Positions 1 to 8,938 of a DNA stretch of 64,000 nucleotides are shown here, one piece after another. The stretch comes from Georgenia satyanarayanai (GTDB taxonomy: Bacteria > Actinomycetota > Actinomycetes > Actinomycetales > Actinomycetaceae), in contig NZ_UETB01000017.1 in NCBI RefSeq assembly GCF_900116375.1, positions 1-64,000 on the forward strand. The letters run 5' to 3'. The notes below the pieces were generated by a model. The model was not told where the DNA came from. It did no database searches and saw nothing but the letters and a program-made list of their open reading frames with translations. Position 1 is the stretch's first letter. Every line of letters begins with the position of its first letter. The translations under genes were made by a program, and so were the position numbers.

Positions 1-3000
1 CTCGCGTGGTTGTGCCCGAAGAGCTTGCCCACGCCCGCCTCGACGGACCGCTGCCCGAGCCGGTCCATCGCCTCGGCCGTGGCCAGGGTGTTCTCGTAGC
101 TGCCGATACCGGGAGCCGGGAAGCCACCAGAACCGACGTACTGCTGACCGAGCGTCTCCACGTACTCAAGCGTCTGGTCGAAGTTCGCCTCACCCACGTT
201 GTAGTGCGAGGACAGCACGTTCAGGCCGATGGAGTCGACCATCTCGCGGAACTGCTCGGCCGTGTAGCCATCGAAGTTCGAACCGTAGGGCTCGATGTTC
301 TCCAGCCCGATCTCCGCCAGACGCGCCAGCACCGACGGCAGCCCCTCCTCGCCCACCCACGGGATGAGCGAGTACAGACCGATCGACACCTGGTCGGCCG
401 GCACGAGCACCGGCGCGGCGTCGGTCGAGAAGGTGAAGGTCCACTCGGCAGTGGCGCCCTCGGCCAGGACGTACCCGTCCTGCGCGCGAGCCGTCACGGT
501 CACGGTGCCGGTGCCCGGGTTGGGGCCGGCCGCCACGACCTCGTCGTCGACGACGTACTCCACGCCCTCGACCTCGGGCACGGTGAACGTGTCGTTCTCC
601 GTGCCGTCCTCGTCGGCGAAGGTCACGGCCTCCGGCGTCACCTCGACCGCGCTGAGGTCCTTGACCTGGACGTCGCGGTAGTAGACCGTCTCGCCGCCGC
701 CGTGGTTCTGGAAACCGATGAACCCGGAGCTGAGGTCACGAGCGGGGTCGGTGCTCGTGAAGTCGTTGACGAGGACGTCGTTGAGGTAGATCTTGATGTT
801 GTCGCCCTGGACGCGGATGTCGTAGCTGTTCCACGACCCCACCGGGTTGAGGGCCTCGTCGCGGGCCTCGAGGTCGGCGCCCTGGAAGGTGTAGACCGCA
901 CCGGTCGTGCGGTCGACCTCGTCCGTCGCGTCGATCTGGATCTCGTAGCCCTGGTCGACGGCGACCCACGGGTCGTTGCCCGGGTCGGGGAACCCGACGA
1001 ACACGCCGCCGTTGTCGTCCTTCACGAGCTTCCAGTCCAGCGTGAGGCTGTACTCCTCGAACTGCTGCTCGGTGTACCAGAGCAGGCCCATGCCGCCCTC
1101 GCCGCGCAGCGAGCAGTCGTCCTGACGCCCGAAGCCGCCCGGACCGGCCATCCGCCAGCCGTCGTTCAGGCTGGCGAGCGTGCCGTCGAACAGCGCGGTG
1201 TAGCCGTCCTCGGGCTCGGCGGGAGTGCAGATGTCCGGGTTCTCGCCGATGCTCAGGACGTCGAAGTTGACGTTGCCCTCGTCGCCCTCGTCGTACTGCA
1301 GGGTGATGGTGTTCGCACCGGCCTCGAGCTCAAGGTCCTTGGTGGCCCACTCCCACGTCTTCCAGTCGCCCGTGGTCGGCAGCGTCCACTGACCCAGGTC
1401 CTCACCGTTGACGTACAGGGAGACGTTCTTCGACCGCAGCTCCGGGTACGGGTGGATGCCGTTCGCGTAGCGCAGGTTGACCGGGTAGGTGCCCGCCTCG
1501 TCGACGGTCACCTCGAACTGACGGCCCGATCCCGCGGCCTGGATGTTGGCGGCGAACCCGATGCCCGAGTAGTTGCTGTGGTCCGCGGCGACGGTCGACC
1601 CGCCGAGCGTGAGCGCCTCCTCGGCCTCGTAGTAGCCGTCGTCCGGCGGCGGGACGTAGCCCGGCAGGGAGTTGAGCGTGTACCACGCCTCGGTGTTCCA
1701 GAGCTCCTGGCCGTCCTCGTCCGTGAACGGACGCGGCGAGCGCAGGTGCACGACGTAGCCGGGCGTGAGCCCGTCGATCGCGAGCGTGACCGTCGTGCGG
1801 TCCTCGGAGAGCTCGGCGTTCGACACGCTGAGCGCGTGCTCGTCGATCTTCGGGCCGCCGTACTGCTGCGTGGGCTGGTAGCGCCACTGCTCGACCTGGT
1901 ACGCCTCGGCGATGGTCGCCGCCGTCTCCTCGGAGACCGGGTGCGTGTACTCGATCTCGAAGCCGCCCTCGACGACGCGGACCTCCTTCATGTCGAAGGT
2001 GTCCTCGTTCACGGGGGTGAGCTTCTGCAGTCCGTACCGGAGCTTTCCGGACTCGCCCCAGTTGCCGCCCTCACCGGTGCCACCGACGTAGATGGAGCCG
2101 TCGGGCCCGACGATCGTGCGGTTGATGCCGCTCTCGAAGCCGGCGGAGTGGCGGAAGACCGCGCCCTGGTACTCGCCGTCGACCTCCTCGAGGAACGCGC
2201 GCTGCAGACCGCCGTAGGTCACGTCACCGATGAGCATCTGCCCGGCGAACGGCCCCTCCTGGAGCAGCGCCGGCTGGCTCGGCGAGTTGCCGATCTCGTT
2301 CTGCGGAATCCACACCGCGGGCGGGCTCACCGGCTGGTCGTCGAACGGACCGTCCGGGTTGGTGTAGTGGTTGAAGAACTTGCCCTGCTCGATGTGCACG
2401 AGCTTGTTCGAGGGGAGCCATGCACCCTGGTTGTCCGTGGCGAACAGGTCGCCGTTCGGACCGAAGGCGATGCCGTTCGGGGTGCGCAGACCGCCGGCGA
2501 CGTAGGTGACCTCACCGGTCTCGCGGTCGATCTTGATCGACGTGCCGCGGTTCTCGCCAGGTTGCGGGTCCGTCGTCGCGCCGCCGTTGTTGATGGCGAC
2601 GGAGAGGTTCACGTAGAAGTAGTCCTCGTCGTGGACGAGGCCGAATGCGAACTCGTGGAAGTTGCCGCCGTCGGGCCAGTCCGCGATGGTCGTGCGGGCG
2701 TCGTAGAACCCGTCACCGTCGGGGTCGGTGAGCTGGGTGAGCTGGTGCCGCTCGGAGACGAAGATCGAGTCGTCGATGACCTCGATGCCCATGGGGTTGA
2801 GCAGCCCGTCGGCAACCTTCGTCACCGTGACGTCCTCGGGGCCGTCGGCCTCGAGGACCCCGTCGAGGAAGAAGACCTCACCCGACGTCGGGTCGGGCTC
2901 CCAGCCGCCGGCGCTGACCTCGCCCGTGGTGGAGACCGCGAGCTGCCCGTCGGGCGTGAGCGCGAGACCCGAGACCTTGGGCTCGAAGCCCTCGGGGCGC

Positions 3001-3698
3001 AGGTTGGTCAGGACGTAGTTCGGGTTGACCGAGTCGAGCCGCAGCCCGTCACCGGCGGTGTCGGTCGCGCCCTCGCAGTACTTCGTGCCGGGGGCCGTGA
3101 CGCGCACGACGTCGGCCTCGGTGCTCAGCGCGGAGCTCGGCACGAGCTCGAAGTCGGAGGCGCCCGGCACCTGCCACTCGAGGTGGAGCTCCTGGCCGCC
3201 GCCGGCCTCGATGTGCTCGATGAACAGCGAGTGGTAGCCGGCCGTCAGCGTGACGCTGCCGTCCTTGGGCTCCGCGCCGTGGAGGCCGTCGTGGTCGATG
3301 ACGAGCTCGTCGTCGATGTGGAGCTTGGAGCCGTCGTCACTCGTGAGGCGGAAGGTGTACTCGCCGTCGGCCGGGACCTCGAGGGTCGCGAGCACGTGCG
3401 TGAGGAAGTTGTCCTCCATGCCGAACTCGTCGGCCTCGGTCCAGCTGATCGTCGGCATGAGCTTGTCGACGTTCGGGGTGGTGCCCTCCTTGAGGGTGCA
3501 GATCTCGCTCGGCGCCTGGCCGAACGCGAAGGTGCGGAGGGTGACGCCGGGCTCCTCGCCGGCGGGCGGCGCGGCGGAGGCCGGCACGGCCAGGCCTGCC
3601 CCCATGACGGCACCGGCGGCGAGCGTCGCGACAGCGCGGCGCCTGAAGGCGGACCCCGGCGCGGGCCCTGCAGCGCGCAGGGCAGCGGATCTGAGCAT
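1..3698 (-). CDS. Secreted multidomain protein: PA14, sorbosone-dehydrogenase-like propeller, CBM, DUF1080, sugar-isomerase-like TIM barrel (3' end cut by window)
   Basis: At least 1232 residues are visible and the C-terminus lies beyond the window. The start at 3698 has a GAGGAG ribosome site. Residues 1-42 form a signal peptide with arginines (FRRRAVATLAAG) that looks Tat-like. In order I see a PA14-like domain (about 46-173), a propeller resembling glucose/sorbosone dehydrogenases (about 226-560, GLRTPNGIAFGPNGDLFATD), a carbohydrate-binding module (about 686-810), a DUF1080/3-keto-disaccharide hydrolase-like lectin fold (about 831-1010), an Ig-like linker, and the start of a xylose-isomerase-like TIM barrel (from about 1103, VSIGLYSLIPWVGEEGLP). 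Related domains usually occur in separate proteins of 3-keto-glycoside catabolism. A role in extracellular sugar oxidation and cleavage is inferred; no catalytic residue was assigned. Confidence 0.8.
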   Translation of the reverse strand, partial: MLRSAALRAAGPAPGSAFRRRAVATLAAGAVMGAGLAVPASAAPPAGEEPGVTLRTFAFGQAPSEICTLKEGTTPNVDKLMPTISWTEADEFGMEDNFLTHVLATLEVPADGEYTFRLTSDDGSKLHIDDELVIDHDGLHGAEPKDGSVTLTAGYHSLFIEHIEAGGGQELHLEWQVPGASDFELVPSSALSTEADVVRVTAPGTKYCEGATDTAGDGLRLDSVNPNYVLTNLRPEGFEPKVSGLALTPDGQLAVSTTGEVSAGGWEPDPTSGEVFFLDGVLEADGPEDVTVTKVADGLLNPMGIEVIDDSIFVSERHQLTQLTDPDGDGFYDARTTIADWPDGGNFHEFAFGLVHDEDYFYVNLSVAINNGGATTDPQPGENRGTSIKIDRETGEVTYVAGGLRTPNGIAFGPNGDLFATDNQGAWLPSNKLVHIEQGKFFNHYTNPDGPFDDQPVSPPAVWIPQNEIGNSPSQPALLQEGPFAGQMLIGDVTYGGLQRAFLEEVDGEYQGAVFRHSAGFESGINRTIVGPDGSIYVGGTGEGGNWGESGKLRYGLQKLTPVNEDTFDMKEVRVVEGGFEIEYTHPVSEETAATIAEAYQVEQWRYQPTQQYGGPKIDEHALSVSNAELSEDRTTVTLAIDGLTPGYVVHLRSPRPFTDEDGQELWNTEAWYTLNSLPGYVPPPDDGYYEAEEALTLGGSTVAADHSNYSGIGFAANIQAAGSGRQFEVTVDEAGTYPVNLRYANGIHPYPELRSKNVSLYVNGEDLGQWTLPTTGDWKTWEWATKDLELEAGANTITLQYDEGDEGNVNFDVLSIGENPDICTPAEPEDGYTALFDGTLASLNDGWRMAGPGGFGRQDDCSLRGEGGMGLLWYTEQQFEEYSLTLDWKLVKDDNGGVFVGFPDPGNDPWVAVDQGYEIQIDATDEVDRTTGAVYTFQGADLEARDEALNPVGSWNSYDIRVQGDNIKIYLNDVLVNDFTSTDPARDLSSGFIGFQNHGGGETVYYRDVQVKDLSAVEVTPEAVTFADEDGTENDTFTVPEVEGVEYVVDDEVVAAGPNPGTGTVTVTARAQDGYVLAEGATAEWTFTFSTDAAPVLVPADQVSIGLYSLIPWVGEEGLPSVLARLAEIGLENIEPYGSNFDGYTAEQFREMVDSIGLNVLSSHYNVGEANFDQTLEYVETLGQQYVGSGGFPAPGIGSYENTLATAEAMDRLGQRSVEAGVGKLFGHNHA

Positions 3699-3766
3699 CG
3701 TTACTCCTCATAGTCGTCCGTGGAGGCCCGCGACGCGACGTCCCTGCCGCACCGCGGGGCTCTTGG

Positions 3767-3796
3767 ACGCTATCCCCGCTTTATGGCACGTGTCAA
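3767..3796 (-). promoter_or_regulatory. Candidate sigma-70 type promoter for the multidomain secreted protein
   Basis: On the minus strand a consensus -35 TTGACA (3796-3791) is followed, 18 nt later, by TAGCGT (3772-3767). It sits about 70 nt upstream of the start codon and overlaps a CACGTG palindrome that could be an operator. The assignment is by consensus only. Confidence 0.45.
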
Positions 3797-3807
3797 CCAA
3801 CTTTCAG

Positions 3808-3831
3808 CAACCGCGCAGCAGAAGCCGGTTG
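3808..3831 (-). terminator. Weak hairpin downstream of the adenylate cyclase gene
   Basis: CAACCG at 3808-3813 pairs with CGGTTG at 3826-3831 around a 12-nt loop, just after the cyclase stop codon. There is no U tract, so this is a weak terminator candidate. Confidence 0.25.
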
Positions 3832-3839
3832 GGTGTCGG

Positions 3840-4907
3840 TCAGGCGCGGCGGAGCTCGACGGGGCTCATCTGGCCGATGCCGGCCATGTCGACCGCCGGG
3901 AGCGGGACGAGCTGGAACTCCGCCGCCGCGGACGAGGTCGACAGCCGCTCACTCGTGGCGGGGTCGGTGATGACGGAGTCCGGCTCGGCGACGTCAGCCA
4001 GCCGGGAGGCGAGGTTGACCACCGGCCCGAAGACGTCGCCCGACCGGGAGATGACCCGCCCCCAGACGACGGAGCCGCGCACCGGGAGCAGCCCCGGCCG
4101 GGCGCGGATCTCGCTCACGAGGGCGACCGCCACGCGCGCCGCCGTCGGGAGGTCGTCGGCGATGAAGAGGACGGCGTCGCCGATCGTCTTGACCACGCGC
4201 GCGCCGTGGGAGGTGATGACGTCCCGGGCCGTGAACTCGAAGCCCTGGACGAGCTCCGCCAGCTCGCGGGAGCCCAGGTGGGCGGAGCTGGAGGTGAAGG
4301 ACACCATGTCGACGAAACCGAGCGCGCGGGGCAGCGGCAGGGAGTCGCTCGTCGTCTCCTCCACCGAGCGGCTCGCGACCTCGGCGTCCATCCGCATGGC
4401 GAGCGCGGCGAGCTGCCGGCGCCACGCGTAGACGAGCTGCCCCTCGAGCATGCCCGCGACGTCGGCGATGTTGTCGAGGACGACGACGCGCGCGCCGGTG
4501 TCGTCGAGCCGGTGCCGGCGTCCGGCGTCCTCGACGAGCGCCTCCACCTGCCACAGGGCGAGCCGGTCGGCGAGGTAGCTCTGCGCCCGGAGCAGGGAGA
4601 CGGCGGTGGTGCGGTCGACGTGGACGCCGCCGACCAGGGCACCGATCGACCTCAGCGCCTCGGCGTCCCGCTCGGTGAAGGTGACGGCGTCGTCGGAGAC
4701 GTTCTGGAAGCCCATGGCCCGCCAGAAGAGCCGCGCGGAGGAGAGGTCCACCCCCGCGCGCTCGGCGAGCTCGACCATGGTGAGCGTGGGCGCGCCGCCG
4801 ACGAGCTCGGCCACCCTCTCCTCGACGGTGGACCGCCCCTGCGGCGCCTTCTCGGAGGGTCGCTTCGCCTGCGCGGTCGACTCCCCGAGGTCTGCGGCAT
4901 CCGTCAC
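3840..4907 (-). CDS. Class III adenylate cyclase with N-terminal regulatory domain
   Basis: 355 residues. The C-terminal half is a class III nucleotide cyclase catalytic domain. Metal-binding Asp200 lies in GFVDMVSFT and Asp244 in VKTIGDAVLF. Lys240 and Asp291 (GDVFGP) are the pair expected for adenine recognition, and Asn298/Arg302 lie in VNLASR. The N-terminal half resembles the helical adenylate-cyclase regulatory domain of mycobacterial Rv1264, which senses pH. No membrane segment is seen, so it is probably a cytosolic cAMP synthase acting as a homodimer. Its start codon overlaps the birA stop (ATGA), so the two are probably cotranslated. Conversion of ATP to cAMP is supported by residues; the signal sensed is inference. 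Confidence 0.88.
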   Translation of the reverse strand: MTDAADLGESTAQAKRPSEKAPQGRSTVEERVAELVGGAPTLTMVELAERAGVDLSSARLFWRAMGFQNVSDDAVTFTERDAEALRSIGALVGGVHVDRTTAVSLLRAQSYLADRLALWQVEALVEDAGRRHRLDDTGARVVVLDNIADVAGMLEGQLVYAWRRQLAALAMRMDAEVASRSVEETTSDSLPLPRALGFVDMVSFTSSSAHLGSRELAELVQGFEFTARDVITSHGARVVKTIGDAVLFIADDLPTAARVAVALVSEIRARPGLLPVRGSVVWGRVISRSGDVFGPVVNLASRLADVAEPDSVITDPATSERLSTSSAAAEFQLVPLPAVDMAGIGQMSPVELRRA

Positions 4908-5764
4908 AGTTCCAGGTTAACGTCCGACCCGCCCTCCACCGAGCCGGCGTCCGCCCGCACGTGCAGGACGTCCCCCGCGAGCACCCTGTGCAGCACCCCG
5001 GCGGCGTCGCGCACCACCAGGCAGCCGTCGCCGTCGAGAGACTCGGCGCGGCCGTGGAGCACCGCGCCACCGGGCTGCTCGACTCGCACGTCGCGGCCGA
5101 GGGTGAGGCAGACGGCGGTCACCTCGGCGAGCAGGCCGGCCGCGTGCGCGTCGCCGTCGTGCTCCTCCCAGCGGCGCACCAGACCGCCCAGCTCGTGGCC
5201 GACGGCGTGGAGCAGGGCAGCGGGCGCCGGCACCGGCAGGCCGGCGATCGCGAGCGAGGTCGCCGACGCGACCGGCAGCGTCACCGCGTCCTGGCTGAGG
5301 TTGACGCCGATCCCGACGACGGCGACCGGCCGGCCGTCGACCGACGGCGGGAGCAGCTCGGTGAGGATGCCGCCGAGCTTGCGGGCGGTGCCCCACCCCG
5401 CGAGCGCCGGCCCGCCGTCGTCGACGAGGACGTCGTTGGGCCACTTGAGTCCCACCTCGTGCGCCCGGTCCCCGCCGCCGGCACGCACCGCCCGGACCAC
5501 GGCGAGGCCGGCGAGGAGGGTGAGCCAGGGCGCGCGCTCGAGCGGCACGCGCGGGCGCAGGAGGAGCGAGGCGGTGAGCGCGGCGCCCGGAGGGGTGTGC
5601 CAGCTGCGGCCGGTGCGCCCTCGCCCGGCCGTCTGGTGGTCGGCCACGAGCGCGGACAGGTGCGGCCAGGCGCCGGGGTCGGCGGCGACGGCCTCGCGCA
5701 GGGCGGTGCTCGTGGAGCCCACCTCCGCCAGGTGCAGCACGCGCGTGAAGGGCTGCTCGGTCAC
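4904..5764 (-). CDS. birA: Biotin--[acetyl-CoA carboxylase] ligase
   Basis: 286 residues from a GTG at 5764; a TTG twelve bases upstream is an alternative start with a poorer ribosome site. The biotinyl-AMP loop GRGRTGRSWH (about 47-56), KWPNDV (about 107-112) and the KLGGILTEL segment identify a biotin protein ligase. There is no N-terminal DNA-binding helix-turn-helix, so it is a monofunctional (group I) ligase that joins biotin to the carrier lysine of carboxylases. It lies beside accD/accE and near accA, whose biotin domain is its likely substrate. It overlaps the downstream cyclase gene by 4 nt. Confidence 0.93.
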   Translation of the reverse strand: MTEQPFTRVLHLAEVGSTSTALREAVAADPGAWPHLSALVADHQTAGRGRTGRSWHTPPGAALTASLLLRPRVPLERAPWLTLLAGLAVVRAVRAGGGDRAHEVGLKWPNDVLVDDGGPALAGWGTARKLGGILTELLPPSVDGRPVAVVGIGVNLSQDAVTLPVASATSLAIAGLPVPAPAALLHAVGHELGGLVRRWEEHDGDAHAAGLLAEVTAVCLTLGRDVRVEQPGGAVLHGRAESLDGDGCLVVRDAAGVLHRVLAGDVLHVRADAGSVEGGSDVNLEL

Positions 5765-5834
5765 GCGCCCACCCAACCACAGCGCTCGGGCCCGGGCTTA
5801 GCATGGCCGGACCGCCTACCTCTGGAGCCGTTCC

Positions 5835-6563
5835 ATGCCCGCGTCCCGCGCCCGGATCCTCGTGCCCGTGCTGCTGCTCCTCGTCGTCGTGGCGGTCGTG
5901 GCCGGGCTGCTCGTGGGCAACCGCACCGACGACACCGCGAGCGGCCCGGCGGCGACGACGGCGCCCCCGGCCACGGAGCCGCCGGCCACGGAGCCGGCGC
6001 CGGCTGCAGAGCCGACCGCACCGACGCAGGCGCAGGCGCCCGACCTCACGAGGAGGGTCGAGGGTGACCCCATGGCCGCGGGACCCGTGGACGCGCCGGT
6101 GGGCGTGGTCGTCTACTCCGACTACAGCTGCCCGTACTGCCAGAGCTGGGCGGTGGAGACCCAGCCGACGGTCCTCGAGTACGCCGAGGAGGGCACCGTG
6201 CGCCTGGAGTGGCGCGACGTCAGCATCCTCGGTGAGGACTCCACGCGCGCCGCCGTCGCCGCCGCTGCCGCTGCGGAGCAGGGCCGGTACCGCGAGTTCC
6301 ACGAGCTCCTCTTCGCCGACATGGACGCGCGCTCCCCCGAGCAGCTCGCCGCCATGGCGGAGCAGCTGGGCCTGGACGTCGAGCAGTTCACCGCCGACCT
6401 CACCGACCCGGACGTCCTCGCGGGTGTGCAGCGCACCATGGACGAGGCCCAGAGCCTGGGCCTGCAGTCCACGCCGAGCTTCGTCGTCGCCGGGACACCC
6501 GTGGTGGGTGCCCAGCCGGCGGAGGTCTTCGTCGAGCTCATCGAGGCGGCCCTCGCCCCGTAG
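5835..6563 (+). CDS. Membrane-anchored DsbA-like thiol oxidoreductase
   Basis: 242 residues. One N-terminal membrane segment (about 8-28) is followed by a Pro/Ala/Thr-rich linker (to about 70) and a thioredoxin-fold DsbA domain with the active-site pair CPYC (Cys99/Cys102 in SDYSCPYCQSW). The STPSF segment supplies the expected cis-proline. The domain should face the outside of the membrane and exchange disulfides in exported proteins, as in other actinobacterial DsbA-family proteins. TGGAG upstream is the ribosome site. It is divergent from birA and followed by accD; neither neighbour suggests a specific client. Confidence 0.88.
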   Translation: MPASRARILVPVLLLLVVVAVVAGLLVGNRTDDTASGPAATTAPPATEPPATEPAPAAEPTAPTQAQAPDLTRRVEGDPMAAGPVDAPVGVVVYSDYSCPYCQSWAVETQPTVLEYAEEGTVRLEWRDVSILGEDSTRAAVAAAAAAEQGRYREFHELLFADMDARSPEQLAAMAEQLGLDVEQFTADLTDPDVLAGVQRTMDEAQSLGLQSTPSFVVAGTPVVGAQPAEVFVELIEAALAP

Positions 6564-6647
6564 CCGGGCCCCCCTTTGTGGAGGCCCCACAACACCGCCT
6601 CGCCGAAACGCCGCGTCCAGGCAGCGAGGGTGGTGGCCCGCCACACG

Positions 6648-6653
6648 TACGCT
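6648..6653 (+). promoter_or_regulatory. Leaderless-type -10 element of accD
   Basis: TACGCT lies 6 nt before the GTG start of accD and no Shine-Dalgarno is present. In actinobacteria such spacing places transcription start at or next to the start codon. Confidence 0.45.
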
Positions 6654-6659
6654 CGCCGG

Positions 6660-8252
6660 GTGACCTCCCAACCCACAGACCTCACCGGCACCGCCGCCCG
6701 GCTCGCCGACCTCACCGCCCGGAACACCGAGCTCGCGCGCGCCGAGGCCGTCGCGCAGGACAAGCAGCACGGGCGCGGCAAGAAGAGCGCTCGCGAGCGC
6801 ATCGAGGGGCTGCTCGACGAGGGCAGCTTCGTCGAGCTCGACGCCTTCGCCACCCACCGCTCGACGAACTTCGGGCTGGACAAGCGCAAGGTTGCCGGTG
6901 ACGGCGTCGTCGTCGGCTACGGGACGGTCGACGGCCGCCAGGTGTGCATCTACTCCCAGGACTTCTCCGTCTTCGGCGGCAGCCTCGGTGAGGTCCACGG
7001 GCAGAAGATCACCAAGGTCATGGACCTCGCGCTGCGCACCGGGGTGCCGCTCATCGGGATCTCCGACGGCGGTGGGGCCCGGATCCAGGAGGGCGTGGCC
7101 GCGCTCACCCAGTTCGCCGAGATCTTTCGCCGCAACGTCGCGGCCTCGGGGGTCATCCCGCAGATCTCCCTCATTCTCGGGCCCAGCGCCGGCGGCGCCG
7201 TCTACTCCCCCGCGCTCACCGACTTCATCGTCATGGCCGACAAGACGTCCAACATGTTCATCACCGGACCCGACGTCATCAAGGCGGTCACCGGTGAGGA
7301 GGTCGGCTTCGAGGAGCTCGGCGGTGCGGCCACCCACAACGAGCGCTCCGGCGTCGCCCACTACCTCGCCGAGGACGAGGAGGACGCGCTCGACTTCGTC
7401 CGTGCCCTGCTGGCCTTCCTCCCTGCGAACAACCTCAGCGAGCCGCCCACCTGGCCCGCGGAGAACGAGCCGCTCGAGGTCACCGACGCCGACGTCGAGC
7501 TCGACACGCTCGTCCCGGACTCCGACAACCAGCCCTACGACATGCGCACCGTCGTCGAGCACGTCGTCGACGACGGCGAGCTGCTCGAGGTGCAGCAGCT
7601 CTACGCGCAGAACATCATCACGGCGTTCGGGCACGTCGAGGGCCGTCCCGTCGGGATCATCGCCAACCAGCCGCTGCAGATGGCCGGGACGCTCGACATC
7701 AACGCCGCGGAGAAGGCCGCACGCTTCGTGCGCACCTGCGACGCCTTCAACGTCCCCGTCCTCACCTTCGTCGACGTCCCCGGCTTCCTGCCGGGCACCG
7801 ACCAGGAGTGGAACGGCATCATCCGCCGCGGCGCCAAGCTCATCTACGCCTACGCCGAGGCGACGGTCCCGCTCGTCACCGTCATCACCCGCAAGGCCTA
7901 CGGCGGGGCGTACATCGTCATGGGCTCCAAGCAGCTCGGCGCGGACGTCAACCTCGCGTGGCCGACCGCGCAGATCGCCGTCATGGGCTCCGGCGGCGCC
8001 GTCAACATCCTCCAGCGCGGTGCGCTGAAGAAGGTGGCCGACGAGGGAGGGGACGTCGAGGCGGAGCGGGCGCGGCTCACCGCGGAGTACGAGGACGCGA
8101 TCGTCAACCCGTGGGACGCGGCCGCACGCGGCTACGTCGACGCCGTCATCGCCCCGTCCGAGACGCGCGTCCAGGTGGTCCGGGCGCTCCGGGCGCTGGC
8201 CACCAAGCGCGCGACACTGCCGGCGAAGAAGCACGGGAACATCCCGCTGTGA
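6660..8252 (+). CDS. accD: Acyl-CoA carboxylase beta (carboxyltransferase) subunit
   Basis: 530 residues from a GTG at 6660. It is a complete carboxyltransferase of the propionyl/acetyl-CoA carboxylase family. The N-terminal half contains [10 protein letters not shown] and an oxyanion-type [16 protein letters not shown]; the C-terminal half contains [10 protein letters not shown] and [14 protein letters not shown]. It transfers carboxyl groups from carboxybiotin to acetyl- or propionyl-CoA for fatty-acid and methylmalonyl-CoA synthesis. The partners are accE immediately downstream (overlap GTGA), the biotin carboxylase/carrier AccA at 24493 and BirA at 4904. Paralogues are hard to tell apart, so acetyl versus propionyl specificity is open. 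Confidence 0.93.
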   Translation: MTSQPTDLTGTAARLADLTARNTELARAEAVAQDKQHGRGKKSARERIEGLLDEGSFVELDAFATHRSTNFGLDKRKVAGDGVVVGYGTVDGRQVCIYSQDFSVFGGSLGEVHGQKITKVMDLALRTGVPLIGISDGGGARIQEGVAALTQFAEIFRRNVAASGVIPQISLILGPSAGGAVYSPALTDFIVMADKTSNMFITGPDVIKAVTGEEVGFEELGGAATHNERSGVAHYLAEDEEDALDFVRALLAFLPANNLSEPPTWPAENEPLEVTDADVELDTLVPDSDNQPYDMRTVVEHVVDDGELLEVQQLYAQNIITAFGHVEGRPVGIIANQPLQMAGTLDINAAEKAARFVRTCDAFNVPVLTFVDVPGFLPGTDQEWNGIIRRGAKLIYAYAEATVPLVTVITRKAYGGAYIVMGSKQLGADVNLAWPTAQIAVMGSGGAVNILQRGALKKVADEGGDVEAERARLTAEYEDAIVNPWDAAARGYVDAVIAPSETRVQVVRALRALATKRATLPAKKHGNIPL

Positions 8253-8491
8253 GCAGCGCGACGGGCGAGTCCGGGGACCTCACCGCCGCGCAGCTGCGCG
8301 TCGTGCGGGGGGAGCCGGACGACGTCGAGCTCGCGGCCCTCGTCGCGGGGATCGTCGCGGCGCGGGTCGCGGCGGCCGACGACGACGCACCCTCCCGGCC
8401 CGCCCCCGCGCCCTGGTCCGACCACGGGCGCCGCCTGGGTCGCCCGCCGGTGGCGGGCCCCGGCGCCTGGCGCTGGTCGCTGCACCCCTGA
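8249..8491 (+). CDS. accE: Acyl-CoA carboxylase epsilon subunit
   Basis: 80 residues from a GTG overlapping the accD stop. The N-terminal helix [19 protein letters not shown] and the C-terminal [12 protein letters not shown]...GPGAWRWS segment are the two conserved blocks of the actinobacterial epsilon subunit. This subunit stabilises or activates the alpha-beta carboxylase complex. Its last 45 nt (8447-8491) recur, 39 of 45 identical, at 13347-13391 (see repeat). In related genomes accE is usually close to maf and the alpha subunit; here about 14.7 kb separates accE from maf. Confidence 0.9.
   Translation: MSSATGESGDLTAAQLRVVRGEPDDVELAALVAGIVAARVAAADDDAPSRPAPAPWSDHGRRLGRPPVAGPGAWRWSLHP
8447..8491 (+). 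repeat. Direct repeat copy 1 (3' end of accE)
   Basis: The final 45 nt of accE, encoding the GPGAWRW...HP tail and stop codon, match 13347-13391 at 39 of 45 positions in the same orientation. This is the left border of the segment that holds the WXG100 operon and the formate/nitrite channel. Confidence 0.7.
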
Positions 8492-8513
8492 GCGGGCGCA
8501 CCGTCGCGCCCGC
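8492..8513 (+). terminator. Hairpin after accE
   Basis: A perfect 8-bp stem, GCGGGCGC/GCGCCCGC, with a 6-nt loop starts directly after the accE stop codon. There is no U run, which is common in high-GC actinobacteria. Confidence 0.5.
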
Positions 8514-8602
8514 CGGTGCACGACGCTGACAGCGTAGCGCCGGTTGCGGCACTACTAGGACGGGCAGCCGCCAGGCCGGTCGAGAGGAAGACACCACCGA
8601 CG

Positions 8603-8938
8603 ATGGACCTCGAGATCAACACCGAGACCATGCGAGAGGCCGGCGCGTCCCTCCGCACGGTCGCCGTGGAGTTCGACGGCGCCAAGGACCACAGCCGGGA
8701 AGCCGCCGACGCCGTCGGCCACGACGGTCTCGCCGACCGGCTGCGGAGCTTCGCGGACAGCTGGGACGGGCGGCGCGAGGAGATCCTCGAGGACATCAAC
8801 ACGCTCTCCGAGCGGTGCACCGTGATCGCCGAGACGTTCGAGCAGCTCGACGGCGAGCTCGGGGCAGTCGCGGACGACATGCGCTCCCAGCTGGGCGCCG
8901 TGGCCGGCCCGTTCAACGACAGCCTCCGGGGAGTCTGA
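8603..8938 (+). CDS. WXG100-like small helical protein
   Basis: 111 residues, almost all helical, with a central W-D-G turn (DSWDGRREEI, about residue 53) between two helices, as in WXG100/ESX-secreted proteins. The start is the ATG at 8603, 13 nt after AGGAAG. It is immediately followed by the larger gene at 8939 with no gap. WXG100 proteins form helical-hairpin dimers that are substrates or chaperones of type VII secretion. No EccC-type ATPase is in the window, so the secretion machinery would be elsewhere. Family placement rests on fold pattern and context. Confidence 0.65.
   Translation: MDLEINTETMREAGASLRTVAVEFDGAKDHSREAADAVGHDGLADRLRSFADSWDGRREEILEDINTLSERCTVIAETFEQLDGELGAVADDMRSQLGAVAGPFNDSLRGV

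Noticed and set aside
6-3713. Long open frame on the plus strand
   Set aside because: It is antisense to the PA14/DUF1080 protein. Its translation is Arg/Val/Asp-biased with no domain, a typical high-GC shadow.
4917-8234. 1105-codon minus-strand frame
   Set aside because: It crosses birA in another frame and lies antisense to the dsbA-like and accD genes; low-complexity composition.
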